From Candidatus Heimdallarchaeota archaeon (lineage in GTDB: Archaea; Asgardarchaeota; Heimdallarchaeia; Heimdallarchaeales; Kariarchaeaceae), in assembly GCA_030149205.1 (NCBI GenBank), contig JASBSB010000001.1:62001-126000 (forward strand): 64,000 nucleotides of DNA, in the 5' to 3' direction. This document shows, piece by piece, positions 18,031-27,133 of this stretch. A model generated the notes under the pieces. The model searched no databases, had not been told where the DNA came from, and saw only the letters and a list, made by a program, of their open reading frames with translations. The position numbers and the translations under genes are program-made. The stretch's first letter is position 1. Every line of letters starts with the position of its first letter.

Positions 18031-19425
18031 TTATTCTGTAATCTCTCTTATTTTTTCACTTACAAATTTTAATGCCAGTGTTGTTATCTCATCTGTTTTA
18101 TCTTCCCTAAAAGATTCCACAAAAATTCTGAAACTTTCTTCCGTCCCTGATTGTCGAAATAAGACCCATGAATCATCCATAAAATCTATACGTATACCGT
18201 CCAATTCATTAATATCAATCTCATCGATTTTTACATTTAGTGATGCTAAAAATTTTGGCAAATCAGATTTAATCTTTGCCATTAATTTCTCCTTTGCTGA
18301 CCTTAAAGAATATAGTTTATTTTTGGATTGATAAATCCGTGGGAAGATTGATATTAGCTCAGATAACGATTTTTTATGGGTCTGAAGAATTTTAAAGAGG
18401 TACAAAGTTGATACTGCTGCATCTGGCCAAAGATTTAATTTATTGAAAAAATATTTTCCTGTTTCTTCATAACCAAATTCCGCATCTAGCTCAATCATTT
18501 TTTGAATGATTTTAGGTGCACCTACCTTTGAGTAGGTTAATTCAGCGCTATTTTCCTTGGCTACCTTTTTGATTAAGATAGAGGAGTTAATTGGTACAAC
18601 CAATTTTTGTGCTTTTTCAAATTGCAAGAAGTATTGAGCGAATAATGCACCTATCACATCTCCAGAAATCACACCGTTTTCAGGAGTACAATATATTACT
18701 CTATCTCCATCATAATCAGTCGCGATTGCAATATCCGCTTGAGTTTCTTTTAGTTTCTCAATTGTTTTACCCAAGGTTGATGGTCTTGGTTCTGAATTTC
18801 TACCACTTATCAACGGGTCATCATTGAAATTGATTACATCTGTTTGGCTGGCAATTGAACTAACCAAATTGTACAAAGGCAATCTCATCGGTCCATGAAC
18901 CGCATCAACTAAAACATGAATTTTTAAGTTGGAGATCCCAAGATTGTTCTGTATTGTAACCAATCTTTTGAAGTATTCTTGAGCTATCTCCTTTTGAAAG
19001 GACATCACTCCAGTTTTTATGAATAATTCATGTTGTTCAATTCTCGGTAAGTCCAGGTACCCCCTAAAATAAGACCCATCAGAAAACACTAAAATTATAC
19101 CATTATCTGTAGCAGGTAAATGACTCCCAGTGACAATTATCCCTGCTGTGAAACTCTTGAGGGTTGTGTAATAAATAACTCCTGGAGTGGGGATAGGATC
19201 AATAATATATTCTACATGGACACCTTCCTCTAACAAAGATGAACAAAGAGCAAGGGCGATCTGGTCAGAACTTAACCTTGAATCATGTCCTACCACAACA
19301 TTTGGACACTCAGATTTAGAATATAGATATCCTGAAATTGCTTTACCTAGTTGAACGGAAAACTCTACAGAAAGCTCTTTTGGTGCTTTTCCTCGTATGC
19401 CAGTAGTTGAAAAATAAAATTTCAC
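18031..19425 (-). CDS. Phosphohexomutase paralogue (phosphoglucosamine mutase-like)
   Basis: 464 residues, same fold as the downstream neighbour. The N terminus STTGIRGKAPKELS is typical of archaeal phosphoglucosamine/phosphomannose mutases. The active-site loop is TGSHLP with Ser101 kept but Asn replaced by Leu103; the metal loop is DYDGDR; the sugar loop is GYEETGKYFF; and the phosphate loop is RQSGTEESFRIF. The altered sugar loop indicates a different substrate from the neighbour. With that enzyme it forms a two-gene unit likely feeding nucleotide-sugar synthesis. The exact hexose is not decidable here. Confidence 0.87.
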   Translation of the reverse strand: MKFYFSTTGIRGKAPKELSVEFSVQLGKAISGYLYSKSECPNVVVGHDSRLSSDQIALALCSSLLEEGVHVEYIIDPIPTPGVIYYTTLKSFTAGIIVTGSHLPATDNGIILVFSDGSYFRGYLDLPRIEQHELFIKTGVMSFQKEIAQEYFKRLVTIQNNLGISNLKIHVLVDAVHGPMRLPLYNLVSSIASQTDVINFNDDPLISGRNSEPRPSTLGKTIEKLKETQADIAIATDYDGDRVIYCTPENGVISGDVIGALFAQYFLQFEKAQKLVVPINSSILIKKVAKENSAELTYSKVGAPKIIQKMIELDAEFGYEETGKYFFNKLNLWPDAAVSTLYLFKILQTHKKSLSELISIFPRIYQSKNKLYSLRSAKEKLMAKIKSDLPKFLASLNVKIDEIDINELDGIRIDFMDDSWVLFRQSGTEESFRIFVESFREDKTDEITTLALKFVSEKIREITE

Positions 19426-19501
19426 TCTATTTCAATTAAACAACAATCTATTATTAATAATCTTTGTGAACTGATGTCTAGATAAATACTTATTCTTAGG
19501 T

Positions 19502-20083
19502 TTAGATAAGCCCTTTCTCACTGTATTGCTTGGTTCGGGCTAAGGATGAATCCAACTCATCAAATAATTTTTCTACCTGTGGAATACTTTCAGCAACGTA
19601 GTCTTGCAATCTTGAAAAGTTTATCATATAATCTTCAAGTGAATCATATACATCTTTTGCACCTTCACTATTCAGTTCATCAGAAACAATAACGTCCTTT
19701 TTAAGAGAATCCAAATCTTTCCTTAATTCCACTTGTTGGTTCTCTTGCGCTCGAAGAATATCCAAAATCTTCACGTGTGCTCTATCATTAATTTCCCATC
19801 CGTCCATCTGTGAGATAATGTCATCAATTTTTGCTTGTAACTCTTGTACGTTATAGAGTTTATCCTCAAGTTCTTCAAAATCATGTTCTAATTTTGGTTG
19901 AATTGCTGTTTTAGAGGATGGGTCTTTAGTTAATGAAGTCAGGTGGGTGTACAGGTTTCTTTTTGTAATTAAAGCAAGTTCACCGATCTCTCTGGAGTAT
20001 TCAAGTTGAACCTCTTTCAAGAGCTGTTTGACATTCACTAAATCATTAAACAAGGAATCAGATTTACGAATCTTTTCAGTCAT
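19502..20083 (-). CDS. Coiled-coil protein, unknown
   Basis: 193 residues, charged and almost wholly helical, with heptad-like stretches (about 45-75, 80-125, 130-180), no membrane span and no recognised domain. It precedes the hexomutase pair on the same strand with a 76-base gap. The ATG at 20083 begins MTEKIRKSDSLFND. Such proteins are common in Asgard genomes and may be structural; no function is claimed. Confidence 0.7.
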   Translation of the reverse strand: MTEKIRKSDSLFNDLVNVKQLLKEVQLEYSREIGELALITKRNLYTHLTSLTKDPSSKTAIQPKLEHDFEELEDKLYNVQELQAKIDDIISQMDGWEINDRAHVKILDILRAQENQQVELRKDLDSLKKDVIVSDELNSEGAKDVYDSLEDYMINFSRLQDYVAESIPQVEKLFDELDSSLARTKQYSEKGLI

Positions 20084-20453
20084 ATATTTCTACCCCAAAT
20101 AAAAATTAATGTGTTTACACATTATTTGGTCAGATACCCGTTAATGAGACCAGAGAAAGATATTTTATGAACAGATGCTACTTGTTGAAACAACATGAGA
20201 AAAACAGTTACCTCTTTCTTTGTATACGGGTACATAGTTACAATATTATCCTCCAACTTATATAAATCTCTTGACTCAAAATAAATCAAATGGAAATTTT
20301 GGAATTTAAAATTCCTTAATAATCAGCTCGTTATATTAATTCCTTTCCCTAATATATCGCTGAATATTACACCCTATTTTAACGTAATTGGGGAAAATTC
20401 TATTTAGGAAAAACGAATAAGCTTTAAGGGTGGAGAATGAACTTTGATTGACT
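20084..20453. other. Intergenic region, 370 bases, no gene seen
   Basis: This spacer separates the divergent coiled-coil gene and the NAD(P)HX repair gene. I see AT-rich promoter-like stretches (for example TTATATAAATC near 20258-20268) and one weak 7-base inverted repeat (TACCCGT near 20134 and ACGGGTA near 20226). No small ORF with a good ribosome binding site and no tRNA or known RNA motif was found. Confidence 0.4.
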
Positions 20454-22079
20454 ATGGAATCTTCAACCGATATGTTTAATCCTGTCTTGTATCGAGAAGA
20501 GATTCAATCTTTGGAGTACTTGACTTACTCTACTGGAGTTTCTCCACAACAGCTTATGGAAAATGCAGGCACTGCATTTGTTAATGAAATTACACCAGAA
20601 TTGAATCCGAAATCAAGGATCACAATCATTGTTTCGAAGGGGAACAATGGAGGTGATGGACTGGTAGCCTACACAAAGTTAAAGGCTAATTACGATATTA
20701 CTTTAGTTTTTTTGGGTAAACCTGAAATGAAATCCAATGAGGCAAAGTACTTTTTCTCATCTTTAATCAAGAATACAACCTCAACAGATAAGTTATATAC
20801 ATTGGGCTCACTTGAATCTGTTGATAAATTCAAACCTATTGAATTATCTGAATTTGAGGAGATAATACGGAATTCTGACATTGTGATTGATGCAATTTTT
20901 GGAATTAACCTAAAATCTGAGATCAGGAAACCTTTATTCAATTATTTTAAGTTATTGAAATCAGTTTTAACAGAAGAGAGCAGTATAAAATTGTTCTGCT
21001 TGGACGTTCCTTCTGGACTTGATGTAAACACTGGTATTTGGCATGGCCCGGAAATCTCCCCAGATTTGATTGTAACCTTTCAGTTCATGAAACGAGGACT
21101 TGTAAAGTTTCAAGACCAAACCAAGGTTGTGAAAATTGGTGTTTTAGATGAAACACTTCACCTCTCCTCAAAATACCTGTTTTATTCATCTTGGTATCAT
21201 AGGGGTCTTGAGAGTCACAAAGGGAATAATGGAAGAATATTAATAATTGGGGGATCAGAAGAATTCACAGGAGCACCAGTATTAAGCTCTAGATCAGCCC
21301 TACGTGCTGGTGTCGACACTGCTAGAATTGTTATTCCTCAAAGCATACGACAGATAGTGTCTTCCTTTTCAGAGGATTTTTTGGTTTTTCAGGTCAGAGG
21401 AAACCATCACGGTCCGAAAAACAAAAAATTGCTTCGAGACCTTGCTATTCGAAGGCACGATGTTGTTGCAGTGGGGATGGGTCTATCCAACAATGAGGAT
21501 GGGTATAAGTTTGTGAGAGCTTTCGTTCCAGAAGTCTCAAAAAAGATGAAAGTTTTATTGGATGCTGATGCTGTAAGGGCATTTAGAGACAATTTAAAGC
21601 TCTTAAAAGACACAGGTGCAGTTATCACCCCTCATAAATCTGAGTTACGGTATCTGTTAAATGAACCGATACCTGATGATTTTGAAGAATTAAAGACCTT
21701 TTTGCTGAATAAAGCCAAAGAATTAGGTATTATTATTGTCCTGAAGGGAAGAGTAGACCTGATAACAGACGGAACACAGATCTATGAAAATCATACTGGT
21801 CATCCAGGAATGACTGTCGGTGGAACTGGTGATGTTCTCGCAGGATTGATAGCAGCTTGTATGGCATTCATTAAAGAGAGGTTACTCGCTGCGGTTATCG
21901 GAACATATATTATGGGATTAGCTGGTGAGAAGGCTGCAGAGATTTACGGTAATGGATTACTTGCCACAGATGTTGTTGAGAGAATTGCTGTAATAATTTT
22001 ATCATTAGAGAAACAGAGAGATGGTTTTATAGGAGAACTTAATTCTGGTCACTTTAACCAGCATTCCTCAACCTCCTAA
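20454..22079 (+). CDS. nnr: Bifunctional NAD(P)H-hydrate epimerase / ADP-dependent NAD(P)H-hydrate dehydratase
   Basis: 541 residues with two domains. The N-terminal YjeF_N epimerase (1 to about 215) has QQLMENAG and SKGNNGGDGLVAY. The C-terminal ribokinase-like dehydratase (about 230-515) has HKGNNGRILIIGGS, LDADAVRAF, TPHKSELRYLL and the nucleotide-binding TVGGTGDVLAG. The protein repairs hydrated NADH and NADPH: the epimerase interconverts the R and S hydrates and the dehydratase restores the cofactor. The last 25 residues are non-conserved. I chose ATG at 20454; a TTG two codons earlier (20448) is also possible. It is a single gene followed by an unrelated membrane-anchored protein. Confidence 0.93.
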   Translation: MESSTDMFNPVLYREEIQSLEYLTYSTGVSPQQLMENAGTAFVNEITPELNPKSRITIIVSKGNNGGDGLVAYTKLKANYDITLVFLGKPEMKSNEAKYFFSSLIKNTTSTDKLYTLGSLESVDKFKPIELSEFEEIIRNSDIVIDAIFGINLKSEIRKPLFNYFKLLKSVLTEESSIKLFCLDVPSGLDVNTGIWHGPEISPDLIVTFQFMKRGLVKFQDQTKVVKIGVLDETLHLSSKYLFYSSWYHRGLESHKGNNGRILIIGGSEEFTGAPVLSSRSALRAGVDTARIVIPQSIRQIVSSFSEDFLVFQVRGNHHGPKNKKLLRDLAIRRHDVVAVGMGLSNNEDGYKFVRAFVPEVSKKMKVLLDADAVRAFRDNLKLLKDTGAVITPHKSELRYLLNEPIPDDFEELKTFLLNKAKELGIIIVLKGRVDLITDGTQIYENHTGHPGMTVGGTGDVLAGLIAACMAFIKERLLAAVIGTYIMGLAGEKAAEIYGNGLLATDVVERIAVIILSLEKQRDGFIGELNSGHFNQHSSTS

Positions 22080-22125
22080 TGTGCTAATAAACAAGTATTG
22101 ATATTCTCTAGGAAGACAGGAAGTT

Positions 22126-22950
22126 ATGGTTTCTTTCTTAGACTCCGTAATCACCATCCTGATATCTTTGTTGCCAATGATAGGCTTTTTTGCATTGCTC
22201 TTTTTCAACTGGTATTACGGTAAAAAATTAGGAACAAAGAATAGCGATCAAATTGATGAGATGGTTGAAACTGCTTTAGAAGAACACACCAACAAAATCA
22301 CTGTTGTTCCTTTAAAAAATGAGGTTCGAGAATATAGATGTTCACCAAAGGACAAGCGTGTTGGTGTGATGACTGTGAACTATACAACGATTAGTAGGTC
22401 GATGGCAACCAATGTTCTTATTAACAAAGTGATCAAAGGTTCTGAAAAGCTATTTATTGGAGTTAAATTTAGAGATAACGATAAAATTGACGTGGATCCA
22501 GCCTATAAGTTCTATGTTGTCCCATATCGTAACAAAAGCTTAATCAATAAAAATTTCGAAAAATATGTAGCTCTGGATGACATTCCTTCAACATCCCCGA
22601 AGGCGGATTCTCTCTTTATGTTAAAATCTCAATCATCAGTTGAAGTCAATCATTTTCTTGGAGATGAGACTTTCGTTAACACACTAATTAAAATGGAACC
22701 ATATCTGGAGGTTCTAATGCTTCAACCAGCAAGAGAGGATACAGAACCCCATATGCAGATGAGCTTTAAATTCAAGGAGGCTGATAGACCAAAGGTTAAA
22801 TCCTTTGTAAGTTTCTTTTTCTTGACAATGTCTTTACATCTCCAGAACAATGATAAGGTGAAAAAAATGGTTTCAAGTCAGAAATATAAGAGCATGGCTA
22901 GTACGAAGAGAAAAACCAAATCAGCAAAGAAAAAGAAAAAGCTATCATAG
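22126..22950 (+). CDS. Membrane-anchored protein with lysine-rich tail, unknown
   Basis: 274 residues: one N-terminal membrane anchor (about 7-28), a soluble domain rich in strands (about 50-245), and a C-terminal tail with runs of Lys (SAKKKKKLS). I do not recognise the domain. The basic tail could bind nucleic acid or acidic lipid. It follows nnr by 46 bases and precedes a RecA/KaiC-like gene by 63 bases in the same direction. The ATG at 22126 is convincing because the membrane segment begins shortly after it. Confidence 0.7.
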   Translation: MVSFLDSVITILISLLPMIGFFALLFFNWYYGKKLGTKNSDQIDEMVETALEEHTNKITVVPLKNEVREYRCSPKDKRVGVMTVNYTTISRSMATNVLINKVIKGSEKLFIGVKFRDNDKIDVDPAYKFYVVPYRNKSLINKNFEKYVALDDIPSTSPKADSLFMLKSQSSVEVNHFLGDETFVNTLIKMEPYLEVLMLQPAREDTEPHMQMSFKFKEADRPKVKSFVSFFFLTMSLHLQNNDKVKKMVSSQKYKSMASTKRKTKSAKKKKKLS

Positions 22951-23013
22951 AAAATTGCTTATTGTTAAGATTTTATAAGGAAATTTATTAAATTAAGGTT
23001 CATAGAAAAAAAT

Positions 23014-23694
23014 GTGAGTCAAACCTTTTCTATTGATGCTATCATTCCAAAATTGGATGGGAGAAACTTCATCTTATATGGACATGTAGGCTACAGACGA
23101 GAATATCTTACTTTTGATTTCATCCAACAAGGGTTAGAAAAGAACGAAAGCGTGTGTATAATTACACTAACCCGAAGCGCTAATGAATTATTTGAGGATA
23201 TTACTAATTTTTCAGAAAGTGCTGCCATGTCAATGAATGAAGCAATTATGAATGAACAGTTTAATATCATTGACATGTATTCATTTAGAAGTGGGATCCC
23301 CGAAGAAGTTATTCCAGGGGTTAATTTTTTAACTACCGCAGATGATTTAACTGCTCTTTCAATTGCAATTAACCAGGTCATAAAAAAATCTTCAAGTCTA
23401 CGGATAATACTTTGGCCACTAAGCTTACTAGCAATTTATAATGAGACAGCTATGTTAATGAATTTTATTCAAACACTAAACTCTAGAACCAAGAATAAAA
23501 TGCACACGGTCTTGTACCTTCAGGATGATTCTGTCTTAGACAGTCTGAAGTCTACTCAGATAGAATCTCTAATGGATGGCAAGTTGGAGATAAAACAAGA
23601 GGACATTGAAAATCAGTTGGTAGAGAAATTTAGGGTCAAATTTTTCAAGGGGCTAACTGATAGCGATTTGTTTACGTGGAACAACATAAGCTAA
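23014..23694 (+). CDS. RecA/KaiC-like protein without a working P-loop
   Basis: 226 residues. The start (LDGRNFILYGHVGYRREYLTFDF, then a GLEKNESVCIITLTRSANEL helix-strand unit) follows the beginning of KaiC/RAD55-type RecA domains, in which a P-loop G-x-x-G-x-GK[ST] is followed by a helix and then a strand reading as xxxxYVS(L/T)xE. Here the P-loop position reads GHVGYRRE, with no GK[ST], so ATP binding is unlikely in the usual way. Degenerate members of this family serve as signalling or scaffold domains. The start is GTG at 23014. It is convergent with the longin-like gene at 23698. The assignment is by pattern only and could be wrong. Confidence 0.55.
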   Translation: MSQTFSIDAIIPKLDGRNFILYGHVGYRREYLTFDFIQQGLEKNESVCIITLTRSANELFEDITNFSESAAMSMNEAIMNEQFNIIDMYSFRSGIPEEVIPGVNFLTTADDLTALSIAINQVIKKSSSLRIILWPLSLLAIYNETAMLMNFIQTLNSRTKNKMHTVLYLQDDSVLDSLKSTQIESLMDGKLEIKQEDIENQLVEKFRVKFFKGLTDSDLFTWNNIS

Positions 23695-23697
23695 GTT

Positions 23698-24222
23698 TCA
23701 TGAATCAAAATCATTTAGAAGAAATGATCCTCTTCCCCATACGGTAAGCTGAGCTTCTACAAATAGCTGGGTTTCATTAAAAAAATCCTCAAATTTCTGG
23801 TAAATTGCATCTTTGAATTTTGTTATTTCTTCATTTTTGTGAAAGTTTATGATGTCATGAACGAGTGTTTCTCTTAAAATTGGGAGAAGGTCATTTAACC
23901 CCAATATTGCAATCAACCCCCTACTATCTGTGGGTGTTAGTAGTATAGAAAGTAAGTAATCTTTTTCTGCACCCCTAGCGTCTAATTTTGGAATTGAAAA
24001 CGTAACATTATTGCTCATAAAATATTGATTAGCAAAGATAAATGTGTCTTTACTGAATTCAGAATGACTGAGATCCATCAACTCCGGTAATGAGTCTTTT
24101 ATTCGAGGGAGAAAAGGGTTAGATGAAAAGGGATACATTGTAATTACCTCTGGACCTAATACCTCATTAAAATGAGACAAAGCAAAAAACAACTCAACAG
24201 AAAGCATGTCCCTTTTTGTCAC
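23698..24222 (-). CDS. Longin/roadblock-like domain protein
   Basis: 174 residues. The first strand and turn, LSVELFFALSHFNEVLGPEVITMYP, have the hydrophobic strand plus LGP turn that opens many Asgard longin-like or Mon1/SAND-like small modules, followed by strands near 85-95 and 105-120 and a helix. The segment YLLSILLTPTDSRGLIAILGL resembles the matching segment in the extension of the GTPase at 2794. Longin and roadblock modules usually bind small GTPases. I infer this class from layout, not from a search. The gene is convergent with the RecA/KaiC-like gene (three bases between stops). Confidence 0.5.
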   Translation of the reverse strand: MTKRDMLSVELFFALSHFNEVLGPEVITMYPFSSNPFLPRIKDSLPELMDLSHSEFSKDTFIFANQYFMSNNVTFSIPKLDARGAEKDYLLSILLTPTDSRGLIAILGLNDLLPILRETLVHDIINFHKNEEITKFKDAIYQKFEDFFNETQLFVEAQLTVWGRGSFLLNDFDS

Positions 24223-24290
24223 AAGTATATTTGTTATTCTAAGATTAAAAGTTTAGTGAGGGTTTATTGCGGTAAATCTCAGGTTATTAA

Positions 24291-25127
24291 TTATAACATG
24301 GAAAAGATTTTGGCTATAAAGTCAAATGTTCTTTGATGAAGGTCTTGTACATTGTAAATCTTTGAACTTGTTTCTTCCTTGTCTGGTTCCTCCTCTTCAC
24401 CAGATTCAAAAAGGGCACCCACATAGTCTGCACCTTGTCTTTTTGTAGATACTATTTTTAACAGTTCATAATCCAAGGATTCTTTCTCATTTTCTTCAGC
24501 TAAGAAGGCTACTTCAGCTTTTGTGATATATTTTTTCTCTTTTACCATAAAATAAACCTGTGCAGCAAGTAGAGCTCCTTCTATGGCAAGAAATTCAAGT
24601 TCATGTTCTTGAGATTCTGTATCACCCTCTTCCATAAAATCAAAGTCAGGTGTAGTTAGTGGTTCTGTTATCTTATTGATGATATCTATTAGAACTGAAC
24701 GTGCATCATTTCGTAATTCCTCCTCAGAAATATTTAAGTCAGAATATGGGAAAGTTTTATGAATTAAGCTTTCACCGTCAGACAACGATAAAGCCCTAAG
24801 GGGTGAAAATCCATTCAAGCCTTTCTTGTTTGGGAGGTTCTGTTCAAATAATAGTTTATAATCCAACAGTGTAGTGAATGTCGGATCATCTCTAAAAGCT
24901 TTGACCATAGAGGAAATTTCTTGAATAACTTCACTCGCTTGTTTACTCAAAGTCTCGGGATTTTTGATGACAATTAAGAAGTTAACATCTGAAACTCCAG
25001 GAAAAAGATCAGACTTTACAGCACTTCCATAAACTGACAAATCAAACAGGTCTTCACCTAATTTAGAGGTCAACTCTTTCTTAAATTTTTTCTTTAGCAT
25101 TGAATATTCTATGGGGATAGATGACAT
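24291..25127 (-). CDS. Nucleotidyltransferase-fold protein with an altered active site
   Basis: 278 residues. Residues 31-53 (SVYGSAVKSDLFPG then VSDVNFLIV) show the G-S motif of the DNA polymerase beta/MNT nucleotidyltransferase fold, followed by the carboxylate strand. The usual D-x-D reads D47-V-N49, so the second metal ligand is Asn. The rest is helical with a strongly acidic patch (EEGDTESQEHELEF near 172; ESGEEEEPDKEE near 245). Such proteins transfer nucleotides to proteins, RNA or antibiotics, but the Asn change may leave this one inactive. No HEPN toxin partner is adjacent. Function is unknown. Confidence 0.6.
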   Translation of the reverse strand: MSSIPIEYSMLKKKFKKELTSKLGEDLFDLSVYGSAVKSDLFPGVSDVNFLIVIKNPETLSKQASEVIQEISSMVKAFRDDPTFTTLLDYKLLFEQNLPNKKGLNGFSPLRALSLSDGESLIHKTFPYSDLNISEEELRNDARSVLIDIINKITEPLTTPDFDFMEEGDTESQEHELEFLAIEGALLAAQVYFMVKEKKYITKAEVAFLAEENEKESLDYELLKIVSTKRQGADYVGALFESGEEEEPDKEETSSKIYNVQDLHQRTFDFIAKIFSML

Positions 25128-25215
25128 ACAATAGTTTATCCGAATTTACTAATTAAAAGAGTTCGATAGATAAGGATGAACCTAACTAGATTCTTATCAT
25201 GTTTTTTTGAATAAT

Positions 25216-25578
25216 TCATTCTGATAGGTTTGAATTATTCTGATCCAACCATCTAGTCCCCCATGCTTTCAAATCTTTTAAAACAGGTTTTAATTCTTTT
25301 CCCATTTGAGTCAAAGAGTATTGGATCTTTACAGGTTCTCCAACTGGTGCGTCGACTTCACGTACCAGAAGCCCAATTTTCTCGAGGCGCTTTAAGATTC
25401 TTGAAACTGTTGATGGTGGAACCTCCTTTAATAATCCTTTTTCAATTGAAGATTTTATCTCTAAAAATGTGAGTGTGCCAGATAGAAGATTGTTAATTAC
25501 AATAAAATCCCATTTCGACTGTAAGAGAAGAGCAGCTTGAGATAAGGGACAAACTTCATTTTCTGATTGAGATTTCAT
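25216..25578 (-). CDS. HxlR-family winged-helix transcriptional regulator
   Basis: 120 residues with the HxlR layout: an N-terminal Cys in CPLSQAALLLQSKWDFIVINNLL, a helix-turn-helix (TFLEIKSSI ... PPSTVSRILKRLEKIGLLVRE), the wing (VKIQYSLTQMGKEL) and a final dimerisation helix. Many HxlR proteins sense oxidants or electrophiles through the N-terminal Cys (Cys11 here), though this is not shown for this one. It lies 77 bases downstream of a DoxX gene in the same direction; HxlR-DoxX pairs are common, and the regulator probably controls that gene. The ATG at 25578 fits the family. Confidence 0.9.
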   Translation of the reverse strand: MKSQSENEVCPLSQAALLLQSKWDFIVINNLLSGTLTFLEIKSSIEKGLLKEVPPSTVSRILKRLEKIGLLVREVDAPVGEPVKIQYSLTQMGKELKPVLKDLKAWGTRWLDQNNSNLSE

Positions 25579-25655
25579 TTAATTCAACTCTCGTACTAAA
25601 AATACTCCTTCGATTATTTAAAAACTCGTAAACCAGTATGTAAATCTGTATTAGT

Positions 25656-26042
25656 TCAAAGTGAATAGGGCCATACGGTTGAGGTCGTAAGATAAAGCAT
25701 CAAAACTAAACCAAAGATAGTGAAATTCTTTAGGAAATTAGTCATTTCACTCATTTTCATTTGCGGGTCACTCACAGACCAAAAATTATGCATCATTGGA
25801 GTGACTCCAAGGAAAAATAGTGCTAATGCTCCCAATCCTACTTGTGGATAATACCCAGTTAGTAAACTCAATCCACCAATGACTAGTAAAAGTCCACTCC
25901 CTAAAACACTAAGCTTAGCAAATGGGATATGCTTTGAAGCAGCATATTGGCTCATCATCTCTAGTTTGGTGAAATGATTCACTGCAAACATCAACATTAA
26001 TAATCCAGCAATTATACGTCCAATTAAGAATATTTCATTCAA
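25656..26042 (-). CDS. DoxX-family membrane protein
   Basis: 128 residues with four membrane spans and the DoxX start (IGRIIAGLLMLMFAVNHFTKLE...YAASKHIPFAKL). DoxX-like proteins are small quinone- or thiol-linked membrane proteins whose partners vary; the biochemical role here is not known. A ribosome binding site-like AAGGTGATTT precedes the ATG at 26042. The HxlR regulator gene follows directly, which suggests a small redox-responsive unit. It is divergent from the ABC operon that starts at 26189. Confidence 0.85.
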   Translation of the reverse strand: MNEIFLIGRIIAGLLMLMFAVNHFTKLEMMSQYAASKHIPFAKLSVLGSGLLLVIGGLSLLTGYYPQVGLGALALFFLGVTPMMHNFWSVSDPQMKMSEMTNFLKNFTIFGLVLMLYLTTSTVWPYSL

Positions 26043-26188
26043 TACGATAATAAATCACCTTTTGGTATCCAATAGTATTTTAATACTTATTTATATTTTG
26101 TTCTATTACCAAATTCCGTTTGTAAAGAAAATAAATGTAGTTTAGACATGTGAGATATTTTATATAGGAAAAAACAATTTTAGAAATA

Positions 26189-27121
26189 TTGACGGTGCTT
26201 GAAACTGAAAATCTTTCAAAAATCTACACAGAGAGGAAAGAAGAGATCATTGCCCTAGACTCAGTAAGTCTTGAAGTAAAGGATGGTACCACGGCTTTAT
26301 TAGGTCCGAATGGGAGTGGTAAATCAACTTTAATTAAGATTATTCTGGGCCTTACCCCTCCAACATCAGGAAAATATTCATTGTTTAGAGACTCTGCAAA
26401 CACAAAAAGTTCCATCACCGATCGTATCGGCTATATGCCTGAGACACCTTCTCTTATTTCAGGGGTGAATGCAGTGAAATTCATTCGTCACATGGGAATG
26501 CTGAGTGGGTTAAGTCGAACTCGAGCCATGCAGAGAGCACATGAGGTTTTGGATTATGTAGGGATTACTGAGGCAAGATACCGTACGATTAACAGTTATT
26601 CTACAGGGATGAAACAAAGAATTTTATTTGCTCAGGCTTTGGTAAATGATCCTGAGTTTATTATTCTAGATGAGCCCACCACTGGACTTTCTCCAGAGGG
26701 AAGGGAGAGTATGCTGTTCTTAATTAAAGAAATATCACAAAAATATGGAAAATCAATTATGTTTTCGACTCATATTCTTCCTGATGTTGAGAAGATCTGC
26801 AAACAGTTGATTATATTGAACTATGGAAAATTGGTATATCAAGGTGACTTCAGTGAAGCTGCTAAGAACTTCAGAGGGAAATATGAGGTCATTTTAAATC
26901 ATTACAATGAAAAAGTGAAACAGCTATTTTCTGAGCGATCTATTGAGATTCAAAGAGATATTCAACATTCAACCAAATTATATCTAAATACTGAACAAAA
27001 TTTAACACTTTCAGATATTACTGATATATTCGATAACACAGATTTCAAACTGTTGGCATTTAGAAAACAGCAACCTAATTTTGAAGATATATTCATTAAT
27101 CTGCTTAGGCAGAAAAATTGA
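26189..27121 (+). CDS. ABC-2 type transporter ATP-binding protein
   Basis: 310 residues. Walker A is GPNGSGKST (39-47), the signature is YSTGMKQRILFAQAL, Walker B is IILDEPTTGLSPEG, and the H-loop is FSTHIL. The C-terminal 90 residues follow the CcmA/ABC-2 subfamily (NatA-like) layout. It powers export through the neighbouring permease. The open frame begins at a TTG (26189) with a GTG two codons later; either could be the start. It is the first gene of a four-gene operon (ATPase, permease, ATPase, permease). Confidence 0.9.
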   Translation: MTVLETENLSKIYTERKEEIIALDSVSLEVKDGTTALLGPNGSGKSTLIKIILGLTPPTSGKYSLFRDSANTKSSITDRIGYMPETPSLISGVNAVKFIRHMGMLSGLSRTRAMQRAHEVLDYVGITEARYRTINSYSTGMKQRILFAQALVNDPEFIILDEPTTGLSPEGRESMLFLIKEISQKYGKSIMFSTHILPDVEKICKQLIILNYGKLVYQGDFSEAAKNFRGKYEVILNHYNEKVKQLFSERSIEIQRDIQHSTKLYLNTEQNLTLSDITDIFDNTDFKLLAFRKQQPNFEDIFINLLRQKN

Positions 27122-27133
27122 GGTGAAAAACTT

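Noticed and set aside
20134..20232. TACCCGT/ACGGGTA inverted repeat in the spacer upstream of nnr
   Set aside because: Only seven bases, about 90 bases apart and no further support; expected by chance.
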